Below, in pieces: positions 17,002 through 25,923 of a stretch of DNA of 46,682 nucleotides. Each line of letters begins with the position of its first letter. The first letter of the stretch is position 1. The stretch comes from an uncultured Granulosicoccaceae bacterium (GTDB lineage: Bacteria > Pseudomonadota > Gammaproteobacteria > Granulosicoccales > Granulosicoccaceae), in NCBI GenBank assembly GCA_938003855.1, contig CALKXD010000244.1:1-46682 (forward strand), written 5' to 3'. The notes below the pieces were generated by a model, which was not told where the DNA came from, ran no database searches, and worked only from the letters and a program-made list of their open reading frames with translations. The translations under genes and the position numbers were made by a program.

Positions 17002-18057
17002 ATGTCCGCTAAACGGACAGATAACTCGATAGAAGAATCGCAACAACACGCACAGACGCGCCGATCGCAAGGCGAGTTTGTACGTGGTATCAGCGGCTTT
17101 CGCTACGCGCTGGGCGACGCTGATTTTCCAGCGGAACCCGGCCGCTATCATTTATTTGTGGCATTCAATTGCCCCTGGTGCCATCGGGTAACGCTTGCGC
17201 GTAATGTGCTTGGACTACAGGACAGTATTACCCTTGATGTCGCTTTCCCGGGGCGCACAGACGATCAAGACCCGGTGGCTGCTAATCTATGGGAGTTTAA
17301 CCCGGAGCGCGTCGCATCACTGACGGGCGCGCCGCTGGCCGGTTGCACTGCGGATACCGCGACCGGTAAAGACTATCGACTGGTCATGCAGATTTATGCC
17401 GCCGAAGGGGCGAGTGAGACCTCTGTGCCGATACTCTATGACAAAAAAACCAGCCGAATAGTAAACAACGAGAGTGCTGAAATTATTCGCATGCTGAATG
17501 AGCAGGCCACAGCGCTGGGCAGTTCCATAGCTGAGACTGATCGCTGGAATCACTATCCGTCGACTCAGCCGGTACGAGAGCAGATTGACGCACTTAACGC
17601 CGGTATTTATACAGACATTAACAACGGTGCTTATAAAGCGGGATTTTCAAGTGATCAGGCCGTTTATGCGGCAGCGTTTGAACGTTATTTTGCGGCACTG
17701 GCCCGGCTTGAATCGACATTGAAATCTGATCAGCGTCTATTTCTTACCGGCAATAACTTCACCGAAGCGGATTTGCGTCTTTTTCCGACGCTGTATCGGC
17801 ACGATCCTGTCTATTATCTGCGAATGAAACTGAATGGCGCCAGGGTTCTGGATTTTCCTTATCTATGGCGTTGGCTCTGCCGGGTGTATGCACTGCCGGG
17901 GGTTGCGCAAAGTAGTTCCCTCGAGCATTGCCGGCAGGGATATTTCGGTAGATCGTGGAATAACGTCGTGCCCTTAGGCCCGACTTATCCCATGTCTTAC
18001 CCGGAGGCCTATCTGCACCCTGAACTGGCGGGTGTGTCTGGCTTTGTCGATGAATAG
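17002..18057 (+). CDS. Glutathionyl-hydroquinone reductase homologue, second copy
   Basis: A diverged tandem paralogue of the preceding gene, 351 residues from ATG 17002, which has a GGAG ribosome site; the open frame itself extends to 16927. The active site reads NCPWCHR (C57 and C60) instead of ACPWAHR, so it has a thioredoxin-like CxxC pair rather than a single cysteine. INNGAYKAGFSSDQAVYAAAF and TEADLRLFPTLYRHDPVYYL align with the GHR C-terminal domain. The N-terminal WVDQWYDT element of the first copy is missing. A different glutathione-dependent substrate, or a disulfide mechanism, is possible. Confidence 0.88.
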   Translation: MSAKRTDNSIEESQQHAQTRRSQGEFVRGISGFRYALGDADFPAEPGRYHLFVAFNCPWCHRVTLARNVLGLQDSITLDVAFPGRTDDQDPVAANLWEFNPERVASLTGAPLAGCTADTATGKDYRLVMQIYAAEGASETSVPILYDKKTSRIVNNESAEIIRMLNEQATALGSSIAETDRWNHYPSTQPVREQIDALNAGIYTDINNGAYKAGFSSDQAVYAAAFERYFAALARLESTLKSDQRLFLTGNNFTEADLRLFPTLYRHDPVYYLRMKLNGARVLDFPYLWRWLCRVYALPGVAQSSSLEHCRQGYFGRSWNNVVPLGPTYPMSYPEAYLHPELAGVSGFVDE

Positions 18058-18801
18058 GAAAAGAGCGCATTGCGTCACAGTCACTTTTACGCTTTGGCTC
18101 TGATACCCGACGGTTAAAGTAAGGAGGGTCAGCCGTGCATGCTGCAGGGCCTACCAAGGACTGATTATTTGGCCGGCTGCCGCTTGTCGGCTCGCTTCTT
18201 TCAAATAGATAGGTAGCCCATGATGAAATCACAGTGCCATTAGTTAATTTGCATCGATGGCTGCTGCTATCCCCGGGGGATTTCCTTTCTCAGTTGTTGC
18301 ACTGTATACCGCTTTCTCTGCCATCCCGGGGAAATAGAAAACCCTCGATAGGGCAGAGAATTATACCGGCGCGATACGCGCAGAACCCAACTGCAGTCTT
18401 CGCGGCAAATTGCGTAATCTGGCTTGCAGTGGTTGCACTCATTGTAAGTGTTGTTGCCGCGATAAGTTAAACACCGGTGTGTTATCGGTGTATGCGGTAA
18501 CGGCAATTTGTTGAAATGTGCGGGTATCCGCCAGGCTGACTGGCCCGACGCTGAGAAGGTTCAAGGGCCGTCAATGATGATTTGGACGTGGCCTGCACAG
18601 AATATCGCCACTGTGGGATGCGTGCGCCGATCCGGTTAACCGCAACACATTTGCAGGCCGATTGATTGAAACCACCCCGATGAGACTCACTTTCATCCGA
18701 CACAGTGAAAAAAGCGATCGGCGACCCGCATATCTGCCCGGTGGCTCTCAATAAAACGTTGTGAGCGTCGTTACAGAGGGTTCAGACTTTGGTAGTAGAA
18801 C
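18058..18801. other. Gene-poor 0.74-kb stretch
   Basis: No convincing complete gene on either strand. It holds a short hairpin with arms ttctctgcc and ggcagagaa (about 18312-18362), an isolated 78-codon frame at 18234-18470 with a hydrophobic end but no ribosome site, and the 24-codon histidine-phosphatase-like fragment at 18680. It looks like decayed or recombined DNA between the GHR operon and the Mrr-like gene. Confidence 0.4.
18680..18754 (+). pseudogene. Possible N-terminal remnant of a histidine phosphatase
   Basis: The frame from ATG 18680 reads MRLTFIRHSEKSD and then stops after 24 codons. A hydrophobic first strand followed directly by R-H-(S/G)-E is the opening of phosphoglycerate-mutase-like phosphatases. 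Nothing downstream continues the family in another frame that I can see. With only about a dozen matching residues, this may be coincidence. Confidence 0.25.
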
Positions 18802-19383
18802 ATGCCAGGCGCTAACTCTTTTGCCGATTACATCCAGGCCCTTTATTCTGCGCTGATGCTGACCATCGCATTCTGGGGTTTATTGCAACTTGGCCCCGTG
18901 CTGGTGGCGGCGTCTGACCTCCAGTGGATTACGGTGCGTGACGCCGTCGTTGCCAGATCCTACTCGCACTGGGCCTGGCTTGCCGGTGGCGTTGTTGCAT
19001 TTTACCGCTGCCGCTCAATTCGCAATACCCGAGATAGAAATCTTCATCAGCTTGACTGGGAGCAGTTTGAAGTGCTGGTGGCTGACGTGTATCGCCGCAA
19101 TGGTTACCGCGTTGAAGCACGGCAAAAAAAAGGGGCGGATGGTGGCATTGATTTTCACGCGGTTAAACGTGGCAAGCACTATATTGTGCAGTGCAAGCGC
19201 TGGAGCAATCGTGTTGGTGTACCAGTGGTGCGTGAAATGGCGGGCGTACTGGCGGCGCAGAGCCGCGTGGCCGGGGTGATCATTGTAACCAACAACAGCT
19301 TTACCAGCGAGGCGATTGCATTTGCCAGTAACAAGGCGATTGAACTGGTCAATGGTGATCAACTGCAACGCATGATGCGCTAA
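18802..19383 (+). CDS. Membrane-anchored Mrr-like restriction endonuclease-fold protein
   Basis: A 193-residue protein with two hydrophobic segments (about 13-37 and 56-68) followed by an Mrr_cat nuclease domain (85-190). The PD-(D/E)xK active site is visible as E87/E90 in DWEQFEVLVADVYRRNGY, D117 in GADGGIDF and Q130-C131-K132 in IVQCKRW. It has the length and order of the DUF2034/Mrr proteins with N-terminal membrane helices found near housekeeping genes. No methylase or specificity gene lies nearby, so a classical restriction system is unlikely. A role in handling DNA at the membrane is inferred only from the architecture. Confidence 0.85.
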   Translation: MPGANSFADYIQALYSALMLTIAFWGLLQLGPVLVAASDLQWITVRDAVVARSYSHWAWLAGGVVAFYRCRSIRNTRDRNLHQLDWEQFEVLVADVYRRNGYRVEARQKKGADGGIDFHAVKRGKHYIVQCKRWSNRVGVPVVREMAGVLAAQSRVAGVIIVTNNSFTSEAIAFASNKAIELVNGDQLQRMMR

Positions 19384-19387
19384 CAGC

Positions 19388-19408
19388 GGTGTCGGGTTAT
19401 CCGGCACC
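19388..19408 (+). terminator. Hairpin just after the Mrr-like gene
   Basis: The arms GGTGTCGG and CCGGCACC (one G-T pair) lie around a short loop 7 bases after the stop codon, followed by a weak ggctttatc tract. It may end the Mrr-like transcript in the convergent gap before proS. Confidence 0.3.
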
Positions 19409-19598
19409 GGCTTTATCAGTGTGGCGGGGCGCAGTGCTAGCGCAGGTAAAAGATAGAGAGCAGAGGGTGCTTATCGGCAGACACCAGCAGGTGGGACTTT
19501 TATTGAACCCGACGCTGACTGCCGCAATGCCGGGTGGTATTTGTGCCGGGGACTTATGCCGCAACACAAAGGTCGCGGCATCGCGGCTACCGGCAATA

Positions 19599-21314
19599 TC
19601 AGTTGTCTATTTTTGATTGTAAAAATGCCAGCACGTCATCGCGTGCGATATCGGTAGAGTCGTCATCGCTGCGGCCTTTGTACTCAACGGTCCCTTTCTC
19701 CAGCCCTTTGTCGCTCATCACAACGCGCATCGGGATGCCGATCAGTTCCATGTCGGCGAACATCACACCGGGGCGGTTGTCACGATCATCGAACAGTACA
19801 TCGATGCCTGCGGTTTTTAACTCGGTATAAAGCTTTTCTGCTTCGAGGCGCAGGTTGTCTGAGCGTCGCATATTTATCGGCACGATCACCACCTGGAACG
19901 GTGCGATAGGCATTGGCCAGATGATGCCGCGGTCATCATGGTTCTGCTCGATGGCAGCGGCGGCAACACGGGTGATACCAATGCCGTAGCAACCCATCGA
20001 CATAAGCTTGTCTTTACCGTTTTCATCGAGCACGGTGGCGTTAAGCGCTTTGCTGTATTTGTCACCGAGCTGGAAGATATGGCCAACTTCGATGCCTCGC
20101 ATGATTTGCAGCTCGCCGGCACCATCGGGTGACGGGTCACCCGCCTCTATGTTGCGAAGGTCAGCCACTTCCGGGGTTGGCACATCGCGCCCCCAGTTGA
20201 TGCCGAAGTAGTGCTTGTCTTCGATGTTAGCACCGGCACCGAAGTCTGACATCACAGCTACTGAGCGGTCAGCGATGACTGGCATTGGCAGATTGACCGG
20301 GCCCAGTGAACCGGGGCCGGCACCAACGGTGCTGCGTATTTCGGCTTCTTCTGCAAACGCCAGTGGTGTCATCACGAGTGGATGATTGTTCGCCTTCACT
20401 TCGTTGAGCTGATGATCGCCGCGCACCAGCAGTGCGATTAGTTCGTGGTCACATTCGTCGGACGCTTTGCAGATTAGTGTTTTAATGGTTTTTTCAATCG
20501 GCAGATCAAAGTTATCGACCAGCGCCTGTATGGTTTTGGTGTCGGGAGTATCGACCAGGGTCATCTCCTGTCCGGGGGCGGGCAGGGTCTCGTTGCAGAC
20601 CGCTTCGGCTTTTTCGAGGTTGGCGGCGTAATCGCTTTGCGTGGAATAGGCGATAGCGTCTTCGCCACTGTCGGCCAGTACATGGAACTCCTTTGATCCC
20701 GAGCCACCAATTGCGCCGCTGTCAGCTTCTACCGGGCGAAACTTCAGATGCATACGGGTGAATATATTGGTGTAGGCCTGATGCATATCTTCGAAGGTTT
20801 GCTGCAGTGACTCCGGTGAGATATGGAATGAGTAGGCGTCCTTCATGATGAACTCACGGCTGCGCATAACACCAAAGCGCGGTCTGACCTCATCGCGGAA
20901 TTTGGTTTGGATCTGGTAGTAGTTAACCGGCAGTTGCTTGTAACTGCGCAAATCGCGACGCGCTATATCGGTAATTACTTCTTCGTGAGTCGGTCCCATG
21001 CAGTAGTCGCGGCCGTGGCGATCGTGAAAGCGCAACAGTTCCGGACCGAACTCGCCCCAGCGCCCGGATTCCACCCATAGCTCGGAGGGCTGCACGGCAG
21101 GCATCAGTAATTCAGCGCCGCCGGCATCGTTCATTTCCTCGCGGACGATTGTCTCAATTTTACGTAACACCCGCAGGCCAATTGGCATCCACGTATAGAG
21201 GCCAGCCGCCAGACGGCGAATCATACCGGCACGTAACATTAGCTGATGACTGATCACTTCAGCGTCAGCAGGTGATTCCTTGGTGGTACTCAGCTGTAAC
21301 TGACTGGTGCGCAT
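19599..21314 (-). CDS. proS: Proline--tRNA ligase (bacterial type, with editing domain)
   Basis: Charges tRNA-Pro in the cytoplasm. Class II synthetase motifs are present: motif 1 around [19 protein letters not shown] (27-45), motif 2 in [21 protein letters not shown] (about 137-157), and motif 3 near [14 protein letters not shown] (about 444). An INS editing domain is inserted at about 225-400, and the C-terminal anticodon-binding domain holds [21 protein letters not shown]. 571 residues is the exact bacterial long-form length. The start [13 protein letters not shown] is canonical. It stands alone and is convergent with the Mrr-like gene. Confidence 0.98.
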   Translation of the reverse strand: MRTSQLQLSTTKESPADAEVISHQLMLRAGMIRRLAAGLYTWMPIGLRVLRKIETIVREEMNDAGGAELLMPAVQPSELWVESGRWGEFGPELLRFHDRHGRDYCMGPTHEEVITDIARRDLRSYKQLPVNYYQIQTKFRDEVRPRFGVMRSREFIMKDAYSFHISPESLQQTFEDMHQAYTNIFTRMHLKFRPVEADSGAIGGSGSKEFHVLADSGEDAIAYSTQSDYAANLEKAEAVCNETLPAPGQEMTLVDTPDTKTIQALVDNFDLPIEKTIKTLICKASDECDHELIALLVRGDHQLNEVKANNHPLVMTPLAFAEEAEIRSTVGAGPGSLGPVNLPMPVIADRSVAVMSDFGAGANIEDKHYFGINWGRDVPTPEVADLRNIEAGDPSPDGAGELQIMRGIEVGHIFQLGDKYSKALNATVLDENGKDKLMSMGCYGIGITRVAAAAIEQNHDDRGIIWPMPIAPFQVVIVPINMRRSDNLRLEAEKLYTELKTAGIDVLFDDRDNRPGVMFADMELIGIPMRVVMSDKGLEKGTVEYKGRSDDDSTDIARDDVLAFLQSKIDN

Positions 21315-21672
21315 GGTTATTTGGCCTTGGAGGGGTTGTTAATGACGTAGTTAGCCGCATGTTGTACGATAGCGACTGAGGGCCAGCATTGTCACATGAT
21401 GGCGATGCCGCGGCTACTGCCTACAGCATGTGGACAGAGTGCACCGAGTGTCAAATTGATGACAACTCTCAGATATCGTTAAGCAGCTGTTGTGGTCATT
21501 TGTCAACGATGTCTGCGTGGCTCACGTGTTGAACTATCCTTAGAGCTAAATGTAGTCGACATTTCGGGTCGCAGCGCTTCATCGATTCTCCGGGCATGAC
21601 ATTCTGTATGCCACCGAGACGATGCATAGCGCTGGTCCGGGACATGAAAACAAAAGGTTTTCCGCGATTAAA
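21315..21672. promoter_or_regulatory. Divergent promoter region between proS and the AI-2E permease
   Basis: The region carries the promoters of both genes. Two small dyads are visible: AAATGT-agtcg-ACATTT at 21548-21564 (perfect 6-base arms) and TGTCA-aattga-TGACA at 21449-21464. Either could be an operator; nothing ties them to a regulator. No T-box or other known leader was recognised upstream of proS. Confidence 0.3.
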
Positions 21673-22776
21673 ATGATCGAACCAATCCGTGAGTGGTATC
21701 ACAGAAACTTCTCTGATCCGCAAGCCGTAATTCTGGCGCTGCTGCTGATTTCTGCATTTATGCTGATCTGGCTGCTCGGTGAAATTCTGGCACCCGTGAT
21801 GATTGCGCTGGTGTTCGCCTATCTGCTGGACGGGGTGGTGACCTTCATGCAGCGCTATCACATTCCCAGGCCGCTGGCGGCGGCCACTGTGATGCTGATG
21901 TTTGTATTTTTCTGTTTGCTGTTGTTGTTCGGGGTGATGCCGTTACTGTCGCAGCAAGTGACATCTCTGATCAAAGAACTACCCAACATGATCGCAGCGG
22001 GTCAGCAGCAATTGCAGCGCTTACCCGAGTTGTATCCCGCCATCTTCACCGCTGAGCAGATCAACGAAGTGATTGGCAATGTGCGTAGCCAGGTCGGGCA
22101 GCTTGGTCAGAGCTTCCTGTCTTATTCAATTGCCAGCGCGCTCAACCTGTTTGCCCTGGCCATCTATGTGGTGCTGGTCCCGCTCATCGTATTTTTTGCC
22201 CTGAAAGACAAAGAAGTACTGTTGGTCTGGGCGCGAGGCTTTATGCCAAATAAAAGCCAGCTTGCCGAGAAAGTCTGGGAGCAGGCTGATGGCAAGATCG
22301 CCAACTACATACGCGGCAAGTTTATCGAGATTGTGATCGTTTGGCTGGTGACGTATATCACCTTCGCCGTAATGGATCTCAACTATGCCGTGCTGCTGAG
22401 TTTTCTGGTTGGTATATCGGTGATTATTCCGTTTGTCGGTGCCGTGGTTGTGACGTTGCCGATTGCAATCATTGCGTATTTTCAGTGGGGCTTCTCTGCA
22501 AAACTGGGCTACCTGCTGGCGAGCTATCAAGTCATACAAATTCTTGATGGCAACGTGCTGGTGCCGTTGTTGTTCTCAGAGGTCGTCGACCTGCATCCGC
22601 TGGCTATCATTGTGTCGGTTCTTTTCTTTGGCGGTCTGTGGGGCTTGTGGGGGGTATTCTTTGCGATTCCGCTGGCGGCGTTGACGCAGGCCGTGCTTGA
22701 GGCGTGGCCGCGGCATCGGGGCGGCGCACTTGAACTGCCGGATAAAAGCTCTGACGATCAAGAACAGGCAGCTTAA
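21673..22776 (+). CDS. AI-2E family transporter / PerM-like permease
   Basis: Polytopic inner-membrane protein of the AI-2 exporter (UPF0118) superfamily, 367 residues from ATG 21673. The open frame extends 17 codons to 21622, but family members begin like MIEPIREWYHRNFSDPQA. About eight hydrophobic segments come in the typical grouping, with a soluble helical insert (about 85-150). The C-terminal FFGGLWGLWGVFFAIPLAAL motif is diagnostic. The true substrate of gammaproteobacterial members is not established. It is convergent with bcp. Confidence 0.9.
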   Translation: MIEPIREWYHRNFSDPQAVILALLLISAFMLIWLLGEILAPVMIALVFAYLLDGVVTFMQRYHIPRPLAAATVMLMFVFFCLLLLFGVMPLLSQQVTSLIKELPNMIAAGQQQLQRLPELYPAIFTAEQINEVIGNVRSQVGQLGQSFLSYSIASALNLFALAIYVVLVPLIVFFALKDKEVLLVWARGFMPNKSQLAEKVWEQADGKIANYIRGKFIEIVIVWLVTYITFAVMDLNYAVLLSFLVGISVIIPFVGAVVVTLPIAIIAYFQWGFSAKLGYLLASYQVIQILDGNVLVPLLFSEVVDLHPLAIIVSVLFFGGLWGLWGVFFAIPLAALTQAVLEAWPRHRGGALELPDKSSDDQEQAA

Positions 22777-22823
22777 ACTGCCGTCTGATTAACCCCGTCG
22801 GTTACCACCGCCAGGCGCTGGCG

Positions 22824-23294
22824 TCAGCCCGTAATCTCAGTGACGGCAGCCAGCACATCGGCGACGTGTCCTTTCACTTTGACTTTTCGCCATTGCTGGC
22901 GCAGTACGCCTTTTTCATCGATCAAAAAGGTGCTGCGCTCTATACCTTCAAACTCCCTGCCGTACATTTTTTTCAGCTTGATCACATCGAATGCCTGACA
23001 GACTTTGCCGTGCTCGTCAGACAGTAGGTCGAAGTTCAGTTCCTGTTTGGCTTTGAATTTCTCGTGTGATTTTATGGTGTCCCGGGAAACCCCCAGAATA
23101 ATCGCATTGCAGGCGTCAAACTGGTCTTTTGAGTCGCGGAAATCGTGTGCTTCGGAGGTGCAGCCGGGGGTGCTGTCGCGCGGGTAGAAATACAATATGA
23201 CATTCGAGCCCAAAAGCCCGGTTGAAGCGATGGTCTGCCCACCGGTAGCGGGCAGAGACCAATGAGGAGATTCTGTACTGACGACCGGAGGCAT
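22824..23294 (-). CDS. bcp: Thioredoxin-dependent peroxiredoxin, Bcp/PrxQ type
   Basis: Reduces hydroperoxides in the cytoplasm. 156 residues with the thioredoxin fold. The peroxidatic cysteine is C45 in YPRDSTPGCTSEAHDFRD, with the supporting threonine (T42) and P43. The resolving cysteine that many Bcp proteins carry five residues later (C50) is a histidine here, so this is either a one-cysteine form or resolved by C62 or another cysteine. It is divergent from dapA, a common gammaproteobacterial neighbour. Confidence 0.94.
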   Translation of the reverse strand: MPPVVSTESPHWSLPATGGQTIASTGLLGSNVILYFYPRDSTPGCTSEAHDFRDSKDQFDACNAIILGVSRDTIKSHEKFKAKQELNFDLLSDEHGKVCQAFDVIKLKKMYGREFEGIERSTFLIDEKGVLRQQWRKVKVKGHVADVLAAVTEITG

Positions 23295-23449
23295 GCTGGC
23301 TGCTCTGTGTGCTTGCGAGTGGATAAGGACGCCGCCGTGCTTGTCAGTTCAGGAGTCGACCAGTAAGCTTGGTGGCACAGCGGTTTTGGTGAGTGCCGCC
23401 AACTCTCTTCTCTTCAATTAAAACCAGAATTTTTCTTCGAGGCAAGCAA

Positions 23450-24328
23450 ATGTTTCAGGGCAGCATCGTTGCAATCGTGACCCCAATGTTGGACGACGGA
23501 GCGGTCGACTTCGATTCACTGCAATCGCTGGTGAAATTCCATATCAAAGAGGGCACAGACGCTATTGTGTCGGTTGGCACCACGGGTGAGTCGGCGACCC
23601 TGAGCATGGAAGAGCACTCTGCGGTGATCAAAAAGACTATCGAGTTTGCCGCGGGTCAGATACCGATCATTGCCGGTACCGGCGCTAACTCAACCACTGA
23701 GGCGCTGGAGTTGACTGAAAACGCCAGAAAGGCCGGGGCAGCCGCCTGTCTGCTGGTGACGCCCTACTACAATAAGCCACCGCAGGAGGGCCTGTACCAG
23801 CATTTTCGAAAAATAGCTGAAGCGGTGGACATACCACAGATACTTTATAACGTGCCGGGTCGAACAAGTGTGGATATGTCGCCGCAGACTACGGCCCGCC
23901 TTGCCGAAATTGATAACATCATCGGCACTAAAGAAGCGCGGGGCACGGTCGAGCGCATCGAAGAATTAGTAAAAATCTGTCCGCCGGGGTTTCGAATCTT
24001 CACCGGTGATGACGGAACCGCCATGGAGAGTATTTTAGCCGGTGCACATGGCAACATCTCGGTGACTGCCAACGTCGCGCCTGCGTTGATGCATCAGATG
24101 TGTCAGGCGGCGCTTGAAAAAGACGACGCCACAGCCAGGGCGATTGACGCGAAACTGACCGACCTGAACAGTGCTTTGTTTATTGAATCAAGCCCGATTC
24201 CGGTTAAGTGGGCTCTGCAGCAAATGGAATTGGTGGGAGCAGGTATCCGATTGCCATTGGTGCCATTGAATCCAACATGCTACAGCGACGTTGCTGCAGC
24301 ATTAAAAAAAGCGGGAGTTCACGGTTGA
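23450..24328 (+). CDS. dapA: 4-hydroxy-tetrahydrodipicolinate synthase
   Basis: Condenses pyruvate with aspartate semialdehyde in the lysine and diaminopimelate pathway. The open frame runs from 23393, but ATG 23450 (MFQGSIVAIVTPM) matches the family start and gives 292 residues. Active-site features: GTTGES (T44-T45 region), the tyrosine in LYNVPGRTS (about 132-140), and the Schiff-base lysine in GTKEARG (about 161). The stop codon overlaps the TTG start of bamC by four bases, so the two are co-translated. Confidence 0.97.
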   Translation: MFQGSIVAIVTPMLDDGAVDFDSLQSLVKFHIKEGTDAIVSVGTTGESATLSMEEHSAVIKKTIEFAAGQIPIIAGTGANSTTEALELTENARKAGAAACLLVTPYYNKPPQEGLYQHFRKIAEAVDIPQILYNVPGRTSVDMSPQTTARLAEIDNIIGTKEARGTVERIEELVKICPPGFRIFTGDDGTAMESILAGAHGNISVTANVAPALMHQMCQAALEKDDATARAIDAKLTDLNSALFIESSPIPVKWALQQMELVGAGIRLPLVPLNPTCYSDVAAALKKAGVHG

Positions 24329-25038
24329 AAAGTGTGTTAACGAGATCAGCGGCGTGTCGTCTGATCGCAGTACCGGCGTTACTGATGACGCTGTCTGCCT
24401 GCAGTATGCTGAGTGATAAGGGGCCGGAGAAGGACTACCTGAAGGCACCCACCGGACGCGCACTGGAATTACCCCCTGAACTTGGCGTCGGTGAGGTTAA
24501 AGAGCCTCGCATTCAATTGCCAAAACTGAATCAACCTGTAGTCGCCTCCCCTGAATGCCAGCCCTGCGCAATCGGTGCCGAAGAATTACATCGCGATGCC
24601 GATTTACCGGCTGGTAGTGTGGTGCCCGGTACTGCAGCGGGCAGATTGGTTCGCAGTGGCGATATCACCTGGCTGGAACTGGAAGCGAGTCCGGAGAGAA
24701 CCTGGGGTATGCTGCAGCAGTACGTGCGCATGAAGGGGTTGTCAATACAGAGTGCTCAGCCACGTGAAGGCCTCATTGAAACCGATTGGTCGGACGTTAA
24801 TGGTTCAGATCCGTTCAGCGCTTTGTCTGCACCGTTTAAGACCCGATCAACAGGCACGCTTGGGCGTTTTCGATTCGGCTTCCGGCTGGAGCGTACACCA
24901 AAGGATAACTCGCGTGTGTTTGTCCGTCACGAAGCCGTGCTGGCGCGCTCGACTGGCAACGAACTGGAAGTGAGCGATCCTGAAGTGTCCAACCGACTGC
25001 TGATGGATATACTTAAAACCGGTAACTCCGGCAGCTGA
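24325..25038 (+). CDS. bamC: Outer membrane assembly lipoprotein BamC (NlpB)
   Basis: Lipoprotein of the BAM complex that inserts beta-barrel proteins into the outer membrane. The frame is open from 24208 inside dapA, but the protein proper begins at TTG 24325, which overlaps the dapA stop in ATTGA. From there come basic residues, a hydrophobic stretch and the lipobox LSAC, with the lipidated cysteine at about residue 26. The mature part starts with an unstructured segment containing DYLKAPTGRALELPPELG, the BamD-binding type lasso, then a helix-grip domain (VRSGDITWLELEASPERTWGMLQQYVRMKGL). 237 residues, shorter than the E. coli protein (344), so the second helix-grip domain appears to be lacking. 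Position after dapA is the classic order. Confidence 0.88.
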   Translation: MKSVLTRSAACRLIAVPALLMTLSACSMLSDKGPEKDYLKAPTGRALELPPELGVGEVKEPRIQLPKLNQPVVASPECQPCAIGAEELHRDADLPAGSVVPGTAAGRLVRSGDITWLELEASPERTWGMLQQYVRMKGLSIQSAQPREGLIETDWSDVNGSDPFSALSAPFKTRSTGTLGRFRFGFRLERTPKDNSRVFVRHEAVLARSTGNELEVSDPEVSNRLLMDILKTGNSGS

Positions 25039-25089
25039 TGCTACTGACTGATCGACAAACGGTGACGCTATAAATACCGTGGCCTGCTA

Positions 25090-25857
25090 ATGAGTGTTCA
25101 ATTGGTGAGCCTTGGTAGCGGCAGCAATGGCAATGCCACCCTGGTTCGTGTCAGAGATACCTTGTTACTGATTGATGCGGGTTTTTCGGCAAAGATCATC
25201 TGCCAGCGACTCGAATCTATCGGTATTTCTCCCAACGACCTGGCCGCGATTCTGGTCTCGCACGAGCATTCGGATCATGTCAAGGGTGTGCCGGTAATGG
25301 CGCGCAAGTTCGGTATGCCCGTGTGGTTGACCCACGGAACCTATCGCCGCCTTAAAGACAAAAATATGCCGGTGGTAGAGCACTTTCATCCGCATGGATC
25401 TTTTTGCATCGGTGATGCAAAAGTCACCCCTTTCCCGATTCCGCACGATGCTGCCGAGCCTTGTCAGTTCATTGTCAGTGACGGTCGCAGGCGCTTTGCT
25501 ATTGCCACAGATATGGGCTGCGTGACGCCCTACATCAGTGAGTTGCTTGAGGGGGTTGATGCCTTGTTGCTGGAGGCTAACTACGACGGACAGATGTTAC
25601 GAAACGGCGTGTATCCCTATGCACTGCAATCACGAATTGACGGGCGCTATGGTCACTTGAGCAATGAGCAGTCCGCAGACCTGGCGGCATCGATTGAGCA
25701 CCCGGGTTTGCAAAAACTGTTTCTTGGTCACTTGAGTGAAAACAACAATACGCCGGACAGTGCGCTCGACTCCGTCGCCAATCGTTTGCGTCGTGGTGCT
25801 GATGATGTCTGTGTGCTGAAGCGGGCGTCAGTCAGTGATTGGTTTGAGGTGGTCTAG
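25090..25857 (+). CDS. Metallo-beta-lactamase fold hydrolase, WalJ/YycJ type
   Basis: 255-residue cytoplasmic hydrolase, likely a nuclease-like phosphodiesterase of the YycJ branch. The zinc motif is SHEHSDHVKG (about 57-66) with the early GSGSNGNATLV. Later ligands include ATDMGCVT (D near 140) and LEANYD, and the C-terminal LFLGHLSENNNTP is the family hallmark. It lies 51 bases after bamC in the same direction and may share the dapA-bamC transcript. Confidence 0.9.
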   Translation: MSVQLVSLGSGSNGNATLVRVRDTLLLIDAGFSAKIICQRLESIGISPNDLAAILVSHEHSDHVKGVPVMARKFGMPVWLTHGTYRRLKDKNMPVVEHFHPHGSFCIGDAKVTPFPIPHDAAEPCQFIVSDGRRRFAIATDMGCVTPYISELLEGVDALLLEANYDGQMLRNGVYPYALQSRIDGRYGHLSNEQSADLAASIEHPGLQKLFLGHLSENNNTPDSALDSVANRLRRGADDVCVLKRASVSDWFEVV

Positions 25858-25923
25858 AATCTTTTACCCCTGCCCAAACGCGGTATGCCTGTCGGCCTTG
25901 ATGCGTATGTCGGGTAGCAGTCA

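Noticed and set aside
18234-18470. 78-codon frame with a possible membrane helix
   Set aside because: No ribosome site, odd composition at the start, and a hydrophobic tail alone is common by chance.
18802-19383. Restriction-modification or other defence island
   Set aside because: Only one nuclease-fold gene; no methylase, helicase or other defence partner within reach.
19389-19616. 75-codon frame after the Mrr-like gene
   Set aside because: Overlaps the proS end and the terminator-like hairpin; composition not coding.
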